This document shows positions 35,565-44,681 of a stretch of DNA of 64,000 nt, in pieces. Location: NCBI GenBank assembly GCA_944320745.1, contig CALUIN010000002.1, positions 83,192-147,191 on the forward strand, read 5' to 3'. Position 1 is the first letter of the stretch, and every line of letters begins with the position of its first letter. This stretch comes from an uncultured Alloprevotella sp. GTDB taxonomy: Bacteria; Bacteroidota; Bacteroidia; Bacteroidales; Bacteroidaceae. The notes under the pieces were generated by a model, which searched no databases, was not told where the DNA came from, and saw nothing but the letters and a program-made list of their open reading frames with translations. Both the position numbers and the translations under genes were made by a program.

Positions 35565-35921
35565 ATGAAGCGTAAAATGACAGGTATCTGCGGTTGCGGG
35601 CTGGCTCTGGCCGCCCTTGTCCTGACCGCTTGTTCTGGGGAAAAGATCGAAGGGGCCTGGGTGGAACCGGTGCCCGGTATGGAAGGCATGACGCAGGGTG
35701 TGCGCCTGGAGGAGGGCGGAAAGGCTTCGTCCATCAACATGGCTACGCTGCAGTACGAAACGTGGCAGCGCGAGGGCGACCGCCTCATCCTGAGCGGCAG
35801 GAGTCTGGGAAACGGGCAGACGATAGCCTTCTCGGACACGCTGCAGATTGAAAAACTGACGGCCGACCGGCTCACGCTGCGCCGCGGCAGTCTGACCATT
35901 GCCTACCAGCGGCAGGAGTGA
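35565..35921 (+). CDS. Lipocalin-like lipoprotein
   Basis: 118 residues from MKRKMTGICGCGLALAALVLTAC, a lipoprotein signal (LTAC). The mature part is a small beta-barrel-like domain with IEGAWVEPVPGM, SSINMATLQYETW and ILSGRSLGNGQTI, typical of the lipocalin-like (PF12702-type) proteins of Bacteroidetes. Ligand unknown. The earlier in-frame ATG at 35499 lacks a signal peptide context. A member of the 21-nt repeat family follows the stop codon. Confidence 0.8.
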   Translation: MKRKMTGICGCGLALAALVLTACSGEKIEGAWVEPVPGMEGMTQGVRLEEGGKASSINMATLQYETWQREGDRLILSGRSLGNGQTIAFSDTLQIEKLTADRLTLRRGSLTIAYQRQE

Positions 35922-35941
35922 CGCCGCGGCTCACGCCCCCG

Positions 35942-36017
35942 CCACGGGGCTAAGGCCAGAAAAAACGGGGCTTAGCCGGCTTGAAACCAGGCTAAGCCCC
36001 GTTCGTCCTTCCCTAAG
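35942..36017. repeat. 21-nt modular repeat, locus 5
   Basis: Begins with CACGGGGCTAAGGCC, then a hairpin with arms AACGGGGCTTAGCC (35964-35977) and GGCTAAGCCCCGTT (35990-36003). On the minus strand the hairpin is followed by six T residues, so it is a good terminator for fkp; located between two convergent genes. Confidence 0.85.
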
Positions 36018-36053
36018 CCGCGTGTGCGGCGCGGCCGGTCCGGGCAGTTCCGC

Positions 36054-38897
36054 TCACGAGCGGCTCACCTGCAGCCCCTTGTCCGAGAGGGAGAGCCCCA
36101 CGAACCGCGCGTTGGGCGTGAGCGGGCTGTCGGTCAGTTCCTGCTGTATGCGCAGGGCGGCCTGTGCGTCCTTGGCCACCATGTACATGAAGCCGCCGCC
36201 GCCGGCTCCGGGCAGCTTGTAGCCCAGGCAGAGGTCGTCCACGCGCCGGCACAGCTTCTCGATGACGGGCGGGTTCGTGCCCGCATCGAGGGCCTTGTTC
36301 TGTTCCCACGTTTCGCGGACCAGGCGGCCGTAGCGCTCCCAGTCGCCGCGTTGCATCGCGTCGAAGAGCGTCAGGGCGTGGTGCTTCATTTGGGCAAGCA
36401 GTTCGAGGTGGTCCGCGGCGTTGAGGAACATGCCGCGGACGATTTCCGTCAGGATGTGCTTGGCCGTGCGCGTCACGCCGGTGTAGTAGAGCAGATGGCA
36501 GGGCCGGCAGTCCGCATCGGTAAAGAGCGAGGTCGGCAGCCAGCGGGCCACGGCGTTCTGCCCGAAGCCGCTGTCCGTCTGGAGCAGTTTGATGCCGTGG
36601 AGCACGCCGCCGTACTGGTCCTGCCAGCCGCCGCCTGTCGTGAGCAGCTGTTCGAGCACGAGCGTGCGGTTGCAGATTTCGTTGCGGTCCCAGCCCAGTC
36701 CGCAGAAGTCCGAGAGGGCGCCCAGCACGGTGGCGGACAGGATGGAACTGGTGCCGAGGCCCGACCCGGCGGGCACGGCCGAGAGCAGCGTGATTTCGAG
36801 GCCTGCGCCGAAGGCTTCCAGCTGACGGCGCAGGGTGGGATAGGCTTCATCGGAGTACTCGGGCAGGAATCCGCACAGGCAGAGGGCTGCCTTGGGGATG
36901 GAGAAGGGGGAGCCCACCGCGGTGTAGCGGCGCAGCTCCTCGTAGGTCTCTATGCGCTCCATGGCGCCGAGGTCGATGGAGCGGCAGATGATGACCGGTT
37001 CGCGGCAGGGCTTCACGTACACCTGCAAGGGCGGCTGTCCGTTGAGCTCTATGGCCGCATTGACCACGTTGCCGCCGTTGATGAGGCAGTAGGGCGGCGT
37101 GTCCGTCCAGCCGCCGGCCAGGTCGACGCGCACAGGACTGCGGCCCCATACTATCTGGTCGGCGCAGGCCGTCAGGTGCGGGCGGCACTTGTGGCGCAGG
37201 GCATCGGCCACGAGCCCTTCGCGCAGCAGGGCGAAAGCCTCTTCCGCGTGGTGCGTGGCCGCTTCGGCCGCGCCGGTGCGCCGCTCCGTCTCGGCGCGGA
37301 ACATGGCGTCGTGGATGCGCGTCATCAGGGGCGCGTCGGGCGGCAGGGGAGCGGGCAGGGCCAGCCTGTCGGCGGCGAAGCGTTCCGCCATGTCCTTCAG
37401 GTCGACCTGGTAGAACACGCTTTTGTTCCAGTTGGCCGCCAGCTTGGGCAGTGCTTCGCGGGCGCGTTCGTGGCGCGCGGCGAAGAGGCGCGGCAGGTTG
37501 GCCTGCTCGGACAGTTCCTCAGCCGACAGGCGCGGCAGGGCGGTCCAGGCGGCGCCGCGTCCGGCGTCGGGCGCGTCGGCCAGCATCCAGTTTAGCCACT
37601 GGCCCATTTCCTCGACGGACGTGAGGACGGGGAAGAGACGGGCGCACTGCAGGTCGTCCGTATGGCCCAAGGCCTCCGGCACAACGCCGTGCGTGCGCAG
37701 CCATTCGCCGACGGGGCGGTTCAAGTAGGTGGTCCGCCCGTCGGCCACAGGGCCGCGGAAGGCGTCGTCGCAGCCGTAGGGCCGCAGCGCGTAGGCGGAT
37801 TCGCCGATGGGGACCACGTCGACGCAAAGCCCTTCCGGCAGGTTGACCTGCCAGTCGTTGACGGGCACGCCGGTGATGATGTGGTGCGAGGCATAGTGCC
37901 AGCCTTCGCCCATCCAGGAATTTTCTATCCAGACGTGCGTGTTGCGCTTGTCCGGCCGGTTGGCCAGGTGCGCGTTCTGTATGAAGAAGGAGGGTTGCCG
38001 CTTCACATTCTTCTGGATGATAAAGCGCTGGTCCTTGATGAGGTTCTGCAGGTCGACGGAGGAGCGGAGCATGTCCTGCGTGGTGCCGAAGTGGTAGAAC
38101 TCGCCGCCGGGCAGGGGGAGGATAGCTACGGAGAGACCGGCCAGGGCCTCGTCTGGCTGCGAGGGATGGCGGCCCAGGGCGCAGCCGAACTGGGAATAGA
38201 GGTCGTAGCAGCCGTCGGGCGCGGCGGCGCACTGGCTGCGGAGGGCCTGTACCGCGCGGTCGGAAAGCAGCCATACGCCGATGTCCATCAGGGAAAAGTG
38301 GGTGGCGAGGTAGGCCGACTGCACTTCCAGGCTGGGCTTTTGCAGCATGAAGTCCAACTGGCCGGGGCATTCGCGGCTCATCATGAATACGCCGTGGTGC
38401 GAGGCCTGTTCGGGCGTGGCCCAGAGGCCGTAGCAGACGACGTCGGCCTCGGGGATGTCCTGCAGGGGCTCCGTGGTGCGGAGAAAGACGTCGCCGCTGG
38501 CGACAAGGGTGCGCAGCCCGGCGGGTGCGCGGTGCATGATGCGTTCGTAGAGCGGCAGCTGCAGGTCGAGCAGGTGCTGGCCGATGCGCTGGCCGCGGGC
38601 CCAGCGGAAGACGGGGATGGGCGTCAGCACCTTGCCGCTCGGCGCGTAGGCGGGCAGGCGACGGCTTTGTCCGCCGGCGTGGAGCAGGATGCGCGGCTCG
38701 CGCGACAGCCATTCGCTGAAGGGCATGTCGGGCGCCTCAGCGGCACGGCAGGACTCGAGCAGCCAGATGGTGCCGCCGCCCGAACCGAGCTTGTGCCCGA
38801 CGGGGTCGGATGTGCAGAAATACGCTTCGGACGAAGTGTGCATGAGGCGGTGAAAGCAGTTCACCACATTGGGGGGGAGGGATAAGAGTTTCTTCAT
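36054..38897 (-). CDS. fkp: Bifunctional L-fucokinase / L-fucose-1-phosphate guanylyltransferase
   Basis: 947 residues, almost the same length as B. fragilis Fkp (949). The N-terminal half is the GDP-fucose pyrophosphorylase (LGSGGGTIWLL, LLHAGGQSRRLPAYAPSGKV). The C-terminal third is a GHMP kinase (GRSPVRVDLAGGWTDTPPYC, AVPAGSGLGTSS, PGAGGGGFMYMV). It turns free L-fucose into GDP-fucose for decorating capsule and glycoproteins. ATG 38897 was chosen because residues encoded upstream (to 39287) come from the gtrA gene in another frame. It lies 31 bp after gtrA. Confidence 0.97.
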   Translation of the reverse strand: MKKLLSLPPNVVNCFHRLMHTSSEAYFCTSDPVGHKLGSGGGTIWLLESCRAAEAPDMPFSEWLSREPRILLHAGGQSRRLPAYAPSGKVLTPIPVFRWARGQRIGQHLLDLQLPLYERIMHRAPAGLRTLVASGDVFLRTTEPLQDIPEADVVCYGLWATPEQASHHGVFMMSRECPGQLDFMLQKPSLEVQSAYLATHFSLMDIGVWLLSDRAVQALRSQCAAAPDGCYDLYSQFGCALGRHPSQPDEALAGLSVAILPLPGGEFYHFGTTQDMLRSSVDLQNLIKDQRFIIQKNVKRQPSFFIQNAHLANRPDKRNTHVWIENSWMGEGWHYASHHIITGVPVNDWQVNLPEGLCVDVVPIGESAYALRPYGCDDAFRGPVADGRTTYLNRPVGEWLRTHGVVPEALGHTDDLQCARLFPVLTSVEEMGQWLNWMLADAPDAGRGAAWTALPRLSAEELSEQANLPRLFAARHERAREALPKLAANWNKSVFYQVDLKDMAERFAADRLALPAPLPPDAPLMTRIHDAMFRAETERRTGAAEAATHHAEEAFALLREGLVADALRHKCRPHLTACADQIVWGRSPVRVDLAGGWTDTPPYCLINGGNVVNAAIELNGQPPLQVYVKPCREPVIICRSIDLGAMERIETYEELRRYTAVGSPFSIPKAALCLCGFLPEYSDEAYPTLRRQLEAFGAGLEITLLSAVPAGSGLGTSSILSATVLGALSDFCGLGWDRNEICNRTLVLEQLLTTGGGWQDQYGGVLHGIKLLQTDSGFGQNAVARWLPTSLFTDADCRPCHLLYYTGVTRTAKHILTEIVRGMFLNAADHLELLAQMKHHALTLFDAMQRGDWERYGRLVRETWEQNKALDAGTNPPVIEKLCRRVDDLCLGYKLPGAGGGGFMYMVAKDAQAALRIQQELTDSPLTPNARFVGLSLSDKGLQVSRS

Positions 38898-38928
38898 GTT
38901 TTTACAATGTGCGGGAAACAACGGCGCT

Positions 38929-39309
38929 TCAGGATCGGGGGCGGAATGTGACGAGGCGGTTGTACAGGTAGTTGAGTACGGTGTAGGCCACCATGCCGAT
39001 GAGCTGGGCCCAGTATTCGCTGACCCACAGGAGGGCGGCGCGGAACACCAGCCACTGGATGCCCCAGCAGACGCAGGCGCCGGCCAGGAAGTAGAGCCCT
39101 TCGGCCGTCCAGCGCGTGCCGCGCCGGCGGAACACCCATAGCTTGTTGAGCACGAAACTGTTGCACATGCCCAATGCATAGCTGGCAAGGTTGGACAGGT
39201 CGAGCCCCAGTCCCAGGGCGCGCAGGACGACGAACGAGACATAGGTGACGGCTGTGTTGAGCACACCGACGGCTCCGTACTTGACAAAGCGGGTGAGGTC
39301 CTTGTTCAT
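38929..39309 (-). CDS. GtrA family membrane protein
   Basis: 126 residues with four membrane segments. The start FVKYGAVGVLNTAVTYVSFVVL and the end LNYLYNRLVTFRPRS are the signature of GtrA-like proteins, which are thought to flip or support undecaprenyl-linked sugars in glycan glucosylation. Start 39309 (MNKDLTRF) lies after a -7 element; the longer ORF start (39354) precedes it. It probably forms an operon with fkp. Confidence 0.9.
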   Translation of the reverse strand: MNKDLTRFVKYGAVGVLNTAVTYVSFVVLRALGLGLDLSNLASYALGMCNSFVLNKLWVFRRRGTRWTAEGLYFLAGACVCWGIQWLVFRAALLWVSEYWAQLIGMVAYTVLNYLYNRLVTFRPRS

Positions 39310-39323
39310 ATTGTCCTTTTGCG

Positions 39324-39355
39324 CAAAGGTAGCGGTTTTATTTGTGATGGCCAAG
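39324..39355 (-). promoter_or_regulatory. Promoter of gtrA-fkp
   Basis: Minus strand: CTTG (39352-39355), 20 bp, TACCTTTG (39324-39331), 15 bp before the gtrA start codon. Confidence 0.65.
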
Positions 39356-39420
39356 TTGTATCCCGCTTTGCAGGCGGACTGTGCCGGGCGCGAGGCTTTC
39401 GCAGGACTTTCGGAGGGGGC

Positions 39421-39448
39421 GTTCGCCGCCGGTCGGCCGGCGGCGAAC
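39421..39448. other. GC-rich hairpin upstream of the gtrA promoter
   Basis: Perfect 12-bp arms (GTTCGCCGCCGG and CCGGCGGCGAAC) around TCGG. No T tract on either side; role unknown. Confidence 0.5.
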
Positions 39449-39452
39449 GCAG

Positions 39453-39557
39453 AAAAAATTAATGGAGGCCAGCGTCACTACGGGCCTCCATTAACCAACA
39501 CAAAAACTAAACTAGACTTAACTAAACTATTTACTGCGTTATCATCGCGACAACTTG
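39453..39557 (-). ncRNA. Candidate small RNA between aroC and gtrA
   Basis: On the minus strand a promoter-like pair (CTTG 39592-39595, 20 bp, TATATTCG 39564-39571) precedes about 100 nt that are strikingly AT-rich for this genome (ATAGTTTAGTTAAGTC, TAGTTTAGTTTTTGTG). They end in a perfect 12-bp hairpin (TTAATGGAGGCC with GGCCTCCATTAA, 39459-39494) plus six T residues (39453-39458). No ORF beyond a few codons fits and gtrA has its own promoter downstream. It could also be just the 3' trailer and terminator of aroC, whose stop is 124 bp upstream. Confidence 0.5.
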
Positions 39558-39617
39558 ATGCCGCGAATATAACCATTCGATAGGGATCGGCCAAGGAGAA
39601 ACGCGGAAATTTCCGGC

Positions 39618-40706
39618 TTATCCCTTATTTTTAACATTTGAGGCTTGGCTGAGCAGGTAAAAGTCGAGAATTACGAGCGCGGCCATTGCTTCTACGATGG
39701 GTACGGCGCGGGGCACTACGCACGGGTCGTGGCGCCCGCGGGCCATGAGAGAGACGGCCTCGCCGCGGAGATTGACGGTGGGCTGTTCGCGCAGGAGGGT
39801 GGCGACAGGCTTGAAGGCTACGCGGAAATAAATGTCGTTGCCGTTGCTGATGCCTCCCTGGATGCCGCCGCTGTGATTGGTGGCGGTGCGTACGCCCCCG
39901 TGCCCGTCCGGCAGGAAAATGTCGTTCTGCTCGCTGCCTCTGGCTGCGACGCCGGCAAATCCTTCTCCGTATTCAAAGCCCTTGGCCGCATTGATGCTGA
40001 GCATGGCTTCGCCGAGTGCGGCGTGCAGCTTGCCGAATACGGGCTCACCGATGCCGGGCGGACATCCTTGTATGACGCCCGTGACCACTCCGCCGATGGT
40101 GTCGCCCTCACGCTTGACGTCGGCGATGAGGCGTGCCATGCGCTTCGCCGCCTCGGGATCGGGGCAGCGCACGGGATTTGTTTCGGCGAGGGACAGGTCG
40201 TAGTGCGAATAGTCGTGTTTCAGGGCGATGCTGCCTACTTGCGACGTGTAGGCCGCCACGCGGATGCCCGCCTGGCGCAGGGCCATCTTCGCCAAGGCGC
40301 CGCCGACGCAGCGCGCTACGGTTTCGCGTGCTGAGGATCGGCCGCCACCGCGATGGTCGCGTATGCCGTATTTATAGTAATAGGCATAGTCGGCGTGGCT
40401 GGGCCGGAACACGTCGCGCAGGTTGTCGTAGTCTGCCGAGCGGGCCTGTTCGTTGCGCACGAGAAAGCCGATGGGGCAGCCTGTCGACTTTCCTTCGAAA
40501 ACGCCTGAGAGGAGTTCCGCGCGGTCGGATTCCTTGCGGGCCGTCGTCAGGGCGCTTTGTCCCGGCCGGCGGCGGTCCAGTTCGTGCTGAAGGAAGTCCA
40601 TGTCGATGTCGATGCCGGCCGGAAATCCATCGAGCACGCCGCCGAGGCACGGCCCGTGGCTTTCACCGAACGTGGTGAGGCGCAGGAGGTGGCCAAAGGT
40701 ATTCAT
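39618..40706 (-). CDS. aroC: Chorismate synthase
   Basis: 362 residues. Forms chorismate from EPSP using reduced FMN, the last step of the shikimate pathway. All family blocks are present: [64 protein letters not shown] and [18 protein letters not shown]. It lies 33 bp after slyD and probably is the last gene of dnaX-slyD-aroC. Confidence 0.97.
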   Translation of the reverse strand: MNTFGHLLRLTTFGESHGPCLGGVLDGFPAGIDIDMDFLQHELDRRRPGQSALTTARKESDRAELLSGVFEGKSTGCPIGFLVRNEQARSADYDNLRDVFRPSHADYAYYYKYGIRDHRGGGRSSARETVARCVGGALAKMALRQAGIRVAAYTSQVGSIALKHDYSHYDLSLAETNPVRCPDPEAAKRMARLIADVKREGDTIGGVVTGVIQGCPPGIGEPVFGKLHAALGEAMLSINAAKGFEYGEGFAGVAARGSEQNDIFLPDGHGGVRTATNHSGGIQGGISNGNDIYFRVAFKPVATLLREQPTVNLRGEAVSLMARGRHDPCVVPRAVPIVEAMAALVILDFYLLSQASNVKNKG

Positions 40707-40739
40707 GGGGTAGCGGGCTTGGGATGTAGTGTGCGGATA

Positions 40740-41417
40740 TTATTCGTGGCGGCAGCAGCCCTTGCCTTCGTGGTGTCCGCGGCAGTGGCCTTCGTGGCCT
40801 TTCTCGCCGTGGTGTCCGCAGCATTGGCCTTTGTGGCCGTCGCCGTCGTTCTCTTCATCGTGGCAGTGTCCGCCGTGGCAGCTGCCTTCGCAGTCTCCGC
40901 AGCCGCATTCGCATCCTTCGTTGTTCATCATGTTGAGCATGCCTTCTACCTCGGCATCGGTGGCGTCGCGCAGGGTGACGACGCTGCCCCGGAAATGCAG
41001 GTCCTTTCCGGCCAAGGGGTGGTTCAGGTCCACTACGACCTTGTCCTCCTTCACCTCGAGCACGAGTCCCTGGAAGCGGTTGCCGTCGGCGTTGACCAAG
41101 GGGATGAAATTGCCCGGGTAGATGGTTTCCTTGTCGAACCGGCCGTTGATGCAGAAGATACTCTTGTCCAGTTCCAGGACGTGTTCCTGCAGGTATGGCC
41201 CGTAGGCGTCGTCGACGGGCAGCGTGAAGTCGAACGTATCTCCCTGCTGGAGCGCCATGATTTGCTGCTCGAAAGCGTCGAGCGTGATACCCATGTTGGA
41301 AATGAACTGGAAGGGATGTTCCACGGGGGCCTTTTCGATGAGTTCGTGGATGCCTTTTTCGTTGTCGGCGTAAAGCTCGTAGGCTACGCACACATACTTG
41401 TGGGCTTGTTGTTCCAT
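40740..41417 (-). CDS. slyD: FKBP-type peptidyl-prolyl isomerase, SlyD type, with metal-binding tail
   Basis: 225 residues. FKBP core with inserted-in-flap (IF) domain: YELYADNEKGIHELIE, PFQFISNMG, LDAFEQQIMALQQGD, DDAYGPYLQEHV, NHPLAGKDLHF. The last 60 residues are extremely rich in His, Cys, Gly and acidic residues (CECGCGDCEGSCHGGHCH and on), as in SlyD proteins that bind nickel and aid hydrogenase or urease maturation. Start 41417 (MEQQAHKYVCV) is used; the frame continues upstream into the dnaX tail without homology. Confidence 0.92.
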   Translation of the reverse strand: MEQQAHKYVCVAYELYADNEKGIHELIEKAPVEHPFQFISNMGITLDAFEQQIMALQQGDTFDFTLPVDDAYGPYLQEHVLELDKSIFCINGRFDKETIYPGNFIPLVNADGNRFQGLVLEVKEDKVVVDLNHPLAGKDLHFRGSVVTLRDATDAEVEGMLNMMNNEGCECGCGDCEGSCHGGHCHDEENDGDGHKGQCCGHHGEKGHEGHCRGHHEGKGCCRHE

Positions 41418-41460
41418 GTGAAGGTTGGTTTCGGATATGGTAAGGAAAAAATATTGCCTG

Positions 41461-43263
41461 TCACGATAGCTCCAGATGCAGGGCCTGAGCCAGCCGCACC
41501 AGGGCCGGACTGTGCTGGAGCATTTGGGCGTACTGTTCTTGGCGGCTGTAGGCACGCTTGTTCTCTGAGGCTTCCAGTAGTCTGAACTCCAGCGTGATTT
41601 TCCCGTTGCGCAGTTGCTGGCGCAGGTATTTCAGCAGTTCGTTCTTCAGGGCTTGTGCGGACTGGAGCACTTGCTGGTTTTCCACGCCTGTTTCTACATG
41701 CCAGTTCTCTTGGAGTACGGGCTCCATGTTCTTGAGCCGTGCGGACATTGCGCTTTGCTCTTGCGGAAGGGAGTTGGCGAAGCGGTACCACTGGTAGTAG
41801 AGCTCGTTCTTGTCGAAGGGGGTTTCGCTCTCCGGAACGTCGTCCTCGGCCACTTGCATGGCGGCCGGCTGTTCCTCTGCCGGTTGGTAGAGGTGAATAG
41901 AGAGCGTGTGGGCCGTTTTCCGCTGGGGGGCAGCCGTGCGTGTAGCTGCCGGACCGGCCGGCCGGGGCTGGGGCGCGGCCGGAGCGGGTGTCTGTGCCGT
42001 AGGCCGGGCAGTGGGCGGCGCAGCCGTGGGCTGCGGCGTGGGGGCGGCGGTTTTCGGAGCAGCGGCGGCGGTCTGTGTCGTCGTCGTGCGCGGCTGAGCG
42101 GCCGCCTCGGTAGTTTTGAACAGGGGTTTAAGTCGTTTCGTAGGGCCAGGCCCACAGCCTGGAGCGTCGTCTGCTGTCGCCTGGGCCGTTTCGATAAGGG
42201 TCAGCTCCACCAGCAGGCGCTTGTTGCGGCTGACCCGGTAGTTCAGGTCGCAGTCGTTGCAGCGCTTCAGCGCGCTGTATAGGAAGACCGGCCGGCAGCG
42301 TTGCGCCTGTTCCTGGTAGCGCTGGCGCATGGAGGGTACCGCTTCCAGCAGGGGCAGGGTGGCCGGTTCGCGCGCCACAAGCAGGTTGCGAAAGTGCGCG
42401 GCCAGGCCGCTGATGAAGTTGTGCGCCTCGAATCCGTTGGATAGCACCTCGTTCAGCGTGAGCAGCGCTCCGGCAATGTCCGGCTTGAGTAGCTGGTCGG
42501 TGATTTTGAAGTAATAATCGTCATCGAGCAGGTTAAGATCTTCGATGACCTTCTTATAAGTGATGTTTCCGTCCGCGAAACTCGTCACCTGGTCGAAGAT
42601 GGAGAGGGCGTCGCGCATACCGCCGTCGGCTTTCCGGGCTATGACGCCGAGCGCTTCCTCTTCGTACGTCACCTGTTCCGCTTCGGCCACGCGTTTCAGA
42701 TGGGCCACGATGTCGCCCACCTCCATGCGGTTGAAGTCGTAGATCTGGCAACGGCTTAGGATCGTAGGCAGGATCTTGTGCTTCTCCGTCGTGGCGAGGA
42801 TGAAGATGGCGTGGGCGGGGGGTTCCTCCAAGGTCTTGAGGAAGGCATTAAAGGCCGCGGTCGAGAGCATGTGGACCTCGTCGATGATGAATACCTTGTA
42901 GCGTCCCACCTGTGGGGGAATCTGCACCTGCTCTATGAGCTGGCGGATGTCCTCTACCGAATTGTTCGAGGCGGCATCGAGCTCGTGGATATTGTAACTG
43001 CGGCCTTCGTTGAAGGCTATGCAGCTTTCGCACTGGTCGCACGACTCGCCCTGTTCGTTTGGATGAAGGCAGTTGATGGTTTTTGCGAAAATCCGCGCGC
43101 AAGTGGTCTTGCCCACGCCGCGCGGGCCGCAGAACAGGTAGGCATGAGCCAGTTTGCCTGAGGCTATCGCGTTTTTCAGGGTCGTCGTCAGAGCCTGCTG
43201 ACCGACTACGCTGTCGAACGTGGCGGGGCGGTATTTACGCGCCGAAACAAGGTATTTGTCCAT
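41461..43263 (-). CDS. dnaX: DNA polymerase III subunit gamma/tau
   Basis: 600 residues. Clamp-loader ATPase: Walker A GPRGVGKTT (46-54), the four-Cys zinc site (C-LHPNEQGES-CDQCESC), Walker B IIDEVHML, sensor I TTEKHKI and SRC. Domain III ends near residue 370; a Pro/Ala/Thr-rich linker (about 385-440) and a tau-like C-terminal domain follow. No obvious slippery A-tract frameshift site was noted in this GC-rich gene. Its -7 element is at 43287-43294. Confidence 0.96.
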   Translation of the reverse strand: MDKYLVSARKYRPATFDSVVGQQALTTTLKNAIASGKLAHAYLFCGPRGVGKTTCARIFAKTINCLHPNEQGESCDQCESCIAFNEGRSYNIHELDAASNNSVEDIRQLIEQVQIPPQVGRYKVFIIDEVHMLSTAAFNAFLKTLEEPPAHAIFILATTEKHKILPTILSRCQIYDFNRMEVGDIVAHLKRVAEAEQVTYEEEALGVIARKADGGMRDALSIFDQVTSFADGNITYKKVIEDLNLLDDDYYFKITDQLLKPDIAGALLTLNEVLSNGFEAHNFISGLAAHFRNLLVAREPATLPLLEAVPSMRQRYQEQAQRCRPVFLYSALKRCNDCDLNYRVSRNKRLLVELTLIETAQATADDAPGCGPGPTKRLKPLFKTTEAAAQPRTTTTQTAAAAPKTAAPTPQPTAAPPTARPTAQTPAPAAPQPRPAGPAATRTAAPQRKTAHTLSIHLYQPAEEQPAAMQVAEDDVPESETPFDKNELYYQWYRFANSLPQEQSAMSARLKNMEPVLQENWHVETGVENQQVLQSAQALKNELLKYLRQQLRNGKITLEFRLLEASENKRAYSRQEQYAQMLQHSPALVRLAQALHLELS

Positions 43264-43286
43264 GGACTAACTTTTCTTCGGTCCTG

Positions 43287-43294
43287 CAAAGATA
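43287..43294 (-). promoter_or_regulatory. -7 promoter element for dnaX
   Basis: TATCTTTG on the minus strand, 24 bp before ATG 43263. Confidence 0.6.
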
Positions 43295-43402
43295 GTGATT
43301 TTTCCTTGTCCGGGCGGCTTGCGGGTGAACTTTGTACGGACCGGTGGAAGCGGGATACGAAAAGAGAGACCTGCAGTGCAGATCTCTCTCTTTCCTCCGG
43401 AG

Positions 43403-43477
43403 GGTGCCTAGTGGGACTCGAACCCACGACATTCAGAACCACAATCTGACGCTCTAACCAACTGAACTATAGGCACC
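43403..43477 (-). tRNA. tRNA-His (GTG)
   Basis: Complete cloverleaf on the minus strand: acceptor GTGCCTA/TAGGCAC, D-arm GTTC...GAGC, anticodon stem CAGAT/GTTCTG region with loop TTGTGGT (anticodon GTG), T-arm GTGGGTTCGAGTCCCAC. The extra 5' G (G-1) facing discriminator C73 is encoded, which is diagnostic of tRNA-His. CCA is not encoded. Confidence 0.97.
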
Positions 43478-43563
43478 ATGTTGGTAGTAGCTCTCTTTTT
43501 CAAAAGCGATGCAAAGGTAGCGCTTTTTATCGTCCCTGCCAAATTTTTCGGCGAGTTTTTTGC

Positions 43564-43600
43564 GCCGGGCGTGCGGAAAATTTTTCTCCGCGCGCCCGGC
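43564..43600. other. Long hairpin downstream of folD
   Basis: 14-bp arms (GCCGGGCGTGCGGA and TCCGCGCGCCCGGC, one G-U) around AAATTTTTC. 23 bp after the folD stop; no T tract follows on the minus strand, so termination is uncertain. Confidence 0.45.
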
Positions 43601-43623
43601 AGCGGGCCGGCGAGGCGGGCCTT

Positions 43624-44502
43624 TCAGTCGTAGTACTCGTGCTTTGCGGCTGCTAACGTATTGAGCATGAGTGTGCAGATGGTCATCGGGCCTACTCCGC
43701 CGGGCACCGGGCTTATGAAGCTGCACAGCGGGGCAACTTCGTCAAACTTCACGTCGCCGGCTATGCGGTAGCCGCTTTTCTTCGTGGCGTCGGGCACGCG
43801 CGTCGTGCCCACGTCGATGACCACGGCGCCGGGCTTCACCATGTCCGCAGTGACGAAATCGGGTTTGCCGATGGCCGAAATCAGGATGTCGGCCCTGCGG
43901 CATTCTTCCTTGATGTCCGTGCTGTGGCTGTGGCAGACGGTGACGGTCGTGTCGCCATACTCCTTCTGCATCATCAACTGCGCCATGGGTTTGCCTACGA
44001 TGTTGGACCGGCCCAGGATGACACACTTCCGGCCCGACGTGGCAATGCCGTAACGCCGCATCAGTTCGAGGATGCCCTTGGGCGTGGCGGAGATAAATCC
44101 GGGCAGGCCGATGGCCAGGCGCCCTACGTTGATGGGGTGGAATCCGTCCACGTCCTTGCGGTAGTCTATCGCTTCGATCACCCGCTGCTTGTCAATGTGT
44201 GCAGGCAAGGGCAGCTGCACGATGAATCCGTCCACGTCCGCGTTGCGGTTCAGCCGGTCGATGCAGGCCAGCAGTTCTTCTTCCGTCACGATGTCCTCGA
44301 AGCGGATAAGGCTCGAGCGGAAGCCGCAGGCCTCGCAGGCTATGATCTTGTTGCGCACGTAGGTCTCGCTGCCGCCGTCGTGTCCGATGAGTACGGCCGC
44401 CAGGTGGGGCTGCTTCCCCCCGGCGCTGACCATGCGTTCCACTTCACGGGCTATCTCTTTCTTGATTTCAGCCGCAGTGGCTTTGCCGTCTATGATAGTC
44501 AT
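43624..44502 (-). CDS. folD: Bifunctional methylenetetrahydrofolate dehydrogenase/cyclohydrolase
   Basis: 292 residues. Interconverts methylene-, methenyl- and formyl-tetrahydrofolate. Motifs: [16 protein letters not shown] (with the catalytic YxxxK, here YVRNK), [27 protein letters not shown] (Rossmann) and [15 protein letters not shown]. Expressed from a -7 element that sits back-to-back with that of the divergent gene. Confidence 0.97.
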   Translation of the reverse strand: MTIIDGKATAAEIKKEIAREVERMVSAGGKQPHLAAVLIGHDGGSETYVRNKIIACEACGFRSSLIRFEDIVTEEELLACIDRLNRNADVDGFIVQLPLPAHIDKQRVIEAIDYRKDVDGFHPINVGRLAIGLPGFISATPKGILELMRRYGIATSGRKCVILGRSNIVGKPMAQLMMQKEYGDTTVTVCHSHSTDIKEECRRADILISAIGKPDFVTADMVKPGAVVIDVGTTRVPDATKKSGYRIAGDVKFDEVAPLCSFISPVPGGVGPMTICTLMLNTLAAAKHEYYD

Positions 44503-44560
44503 GTGTCGTTATGGATTATATTTTGAGTTTGGTGAAAAAGTTCCGTCGCTTTCTACCCGT

Positions 44561-44586
44561 CAAAGTTACGACTTTTTGTAACTTTG
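44561..44586. promoter_or_regulatory. Divergent -7 elements of folD and the nucleotidyltransferase-like gene
   Basis: CAAAGTTA (44561-44568, minus-strand TAACTTTG) and TAACTTTG (44579-44586, plus) lie back to back with 10 bp between, forming an inverted repeat. The two polymerase footprints would overlap. Confidence 0.6.
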
Positions 44587-44681
44587 GCCAAGTCTCTCTC
44601 CCGGAAAAGTGTACGGCAGGACGCGGGGTGCATGCTGCGTGCCGACCGGACGGGGGAGGGCGGTAAGAAGAGGAGAACGTT

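Noticed and set aside
33665-35899. A longer nucleotidase start at 35899
   Set aside because: It precedes the -7 element, overlaps the divergent lipocalin gene and would bury the lipoprotein signal.
36054-39287. A longer fkp start at 39287 (130 extra codons)
   Set aside because: The extension is out-of-frame gtrA sequence with Ser/Pro-rich composition; Fkp homologues begin at the ATG at 38897.
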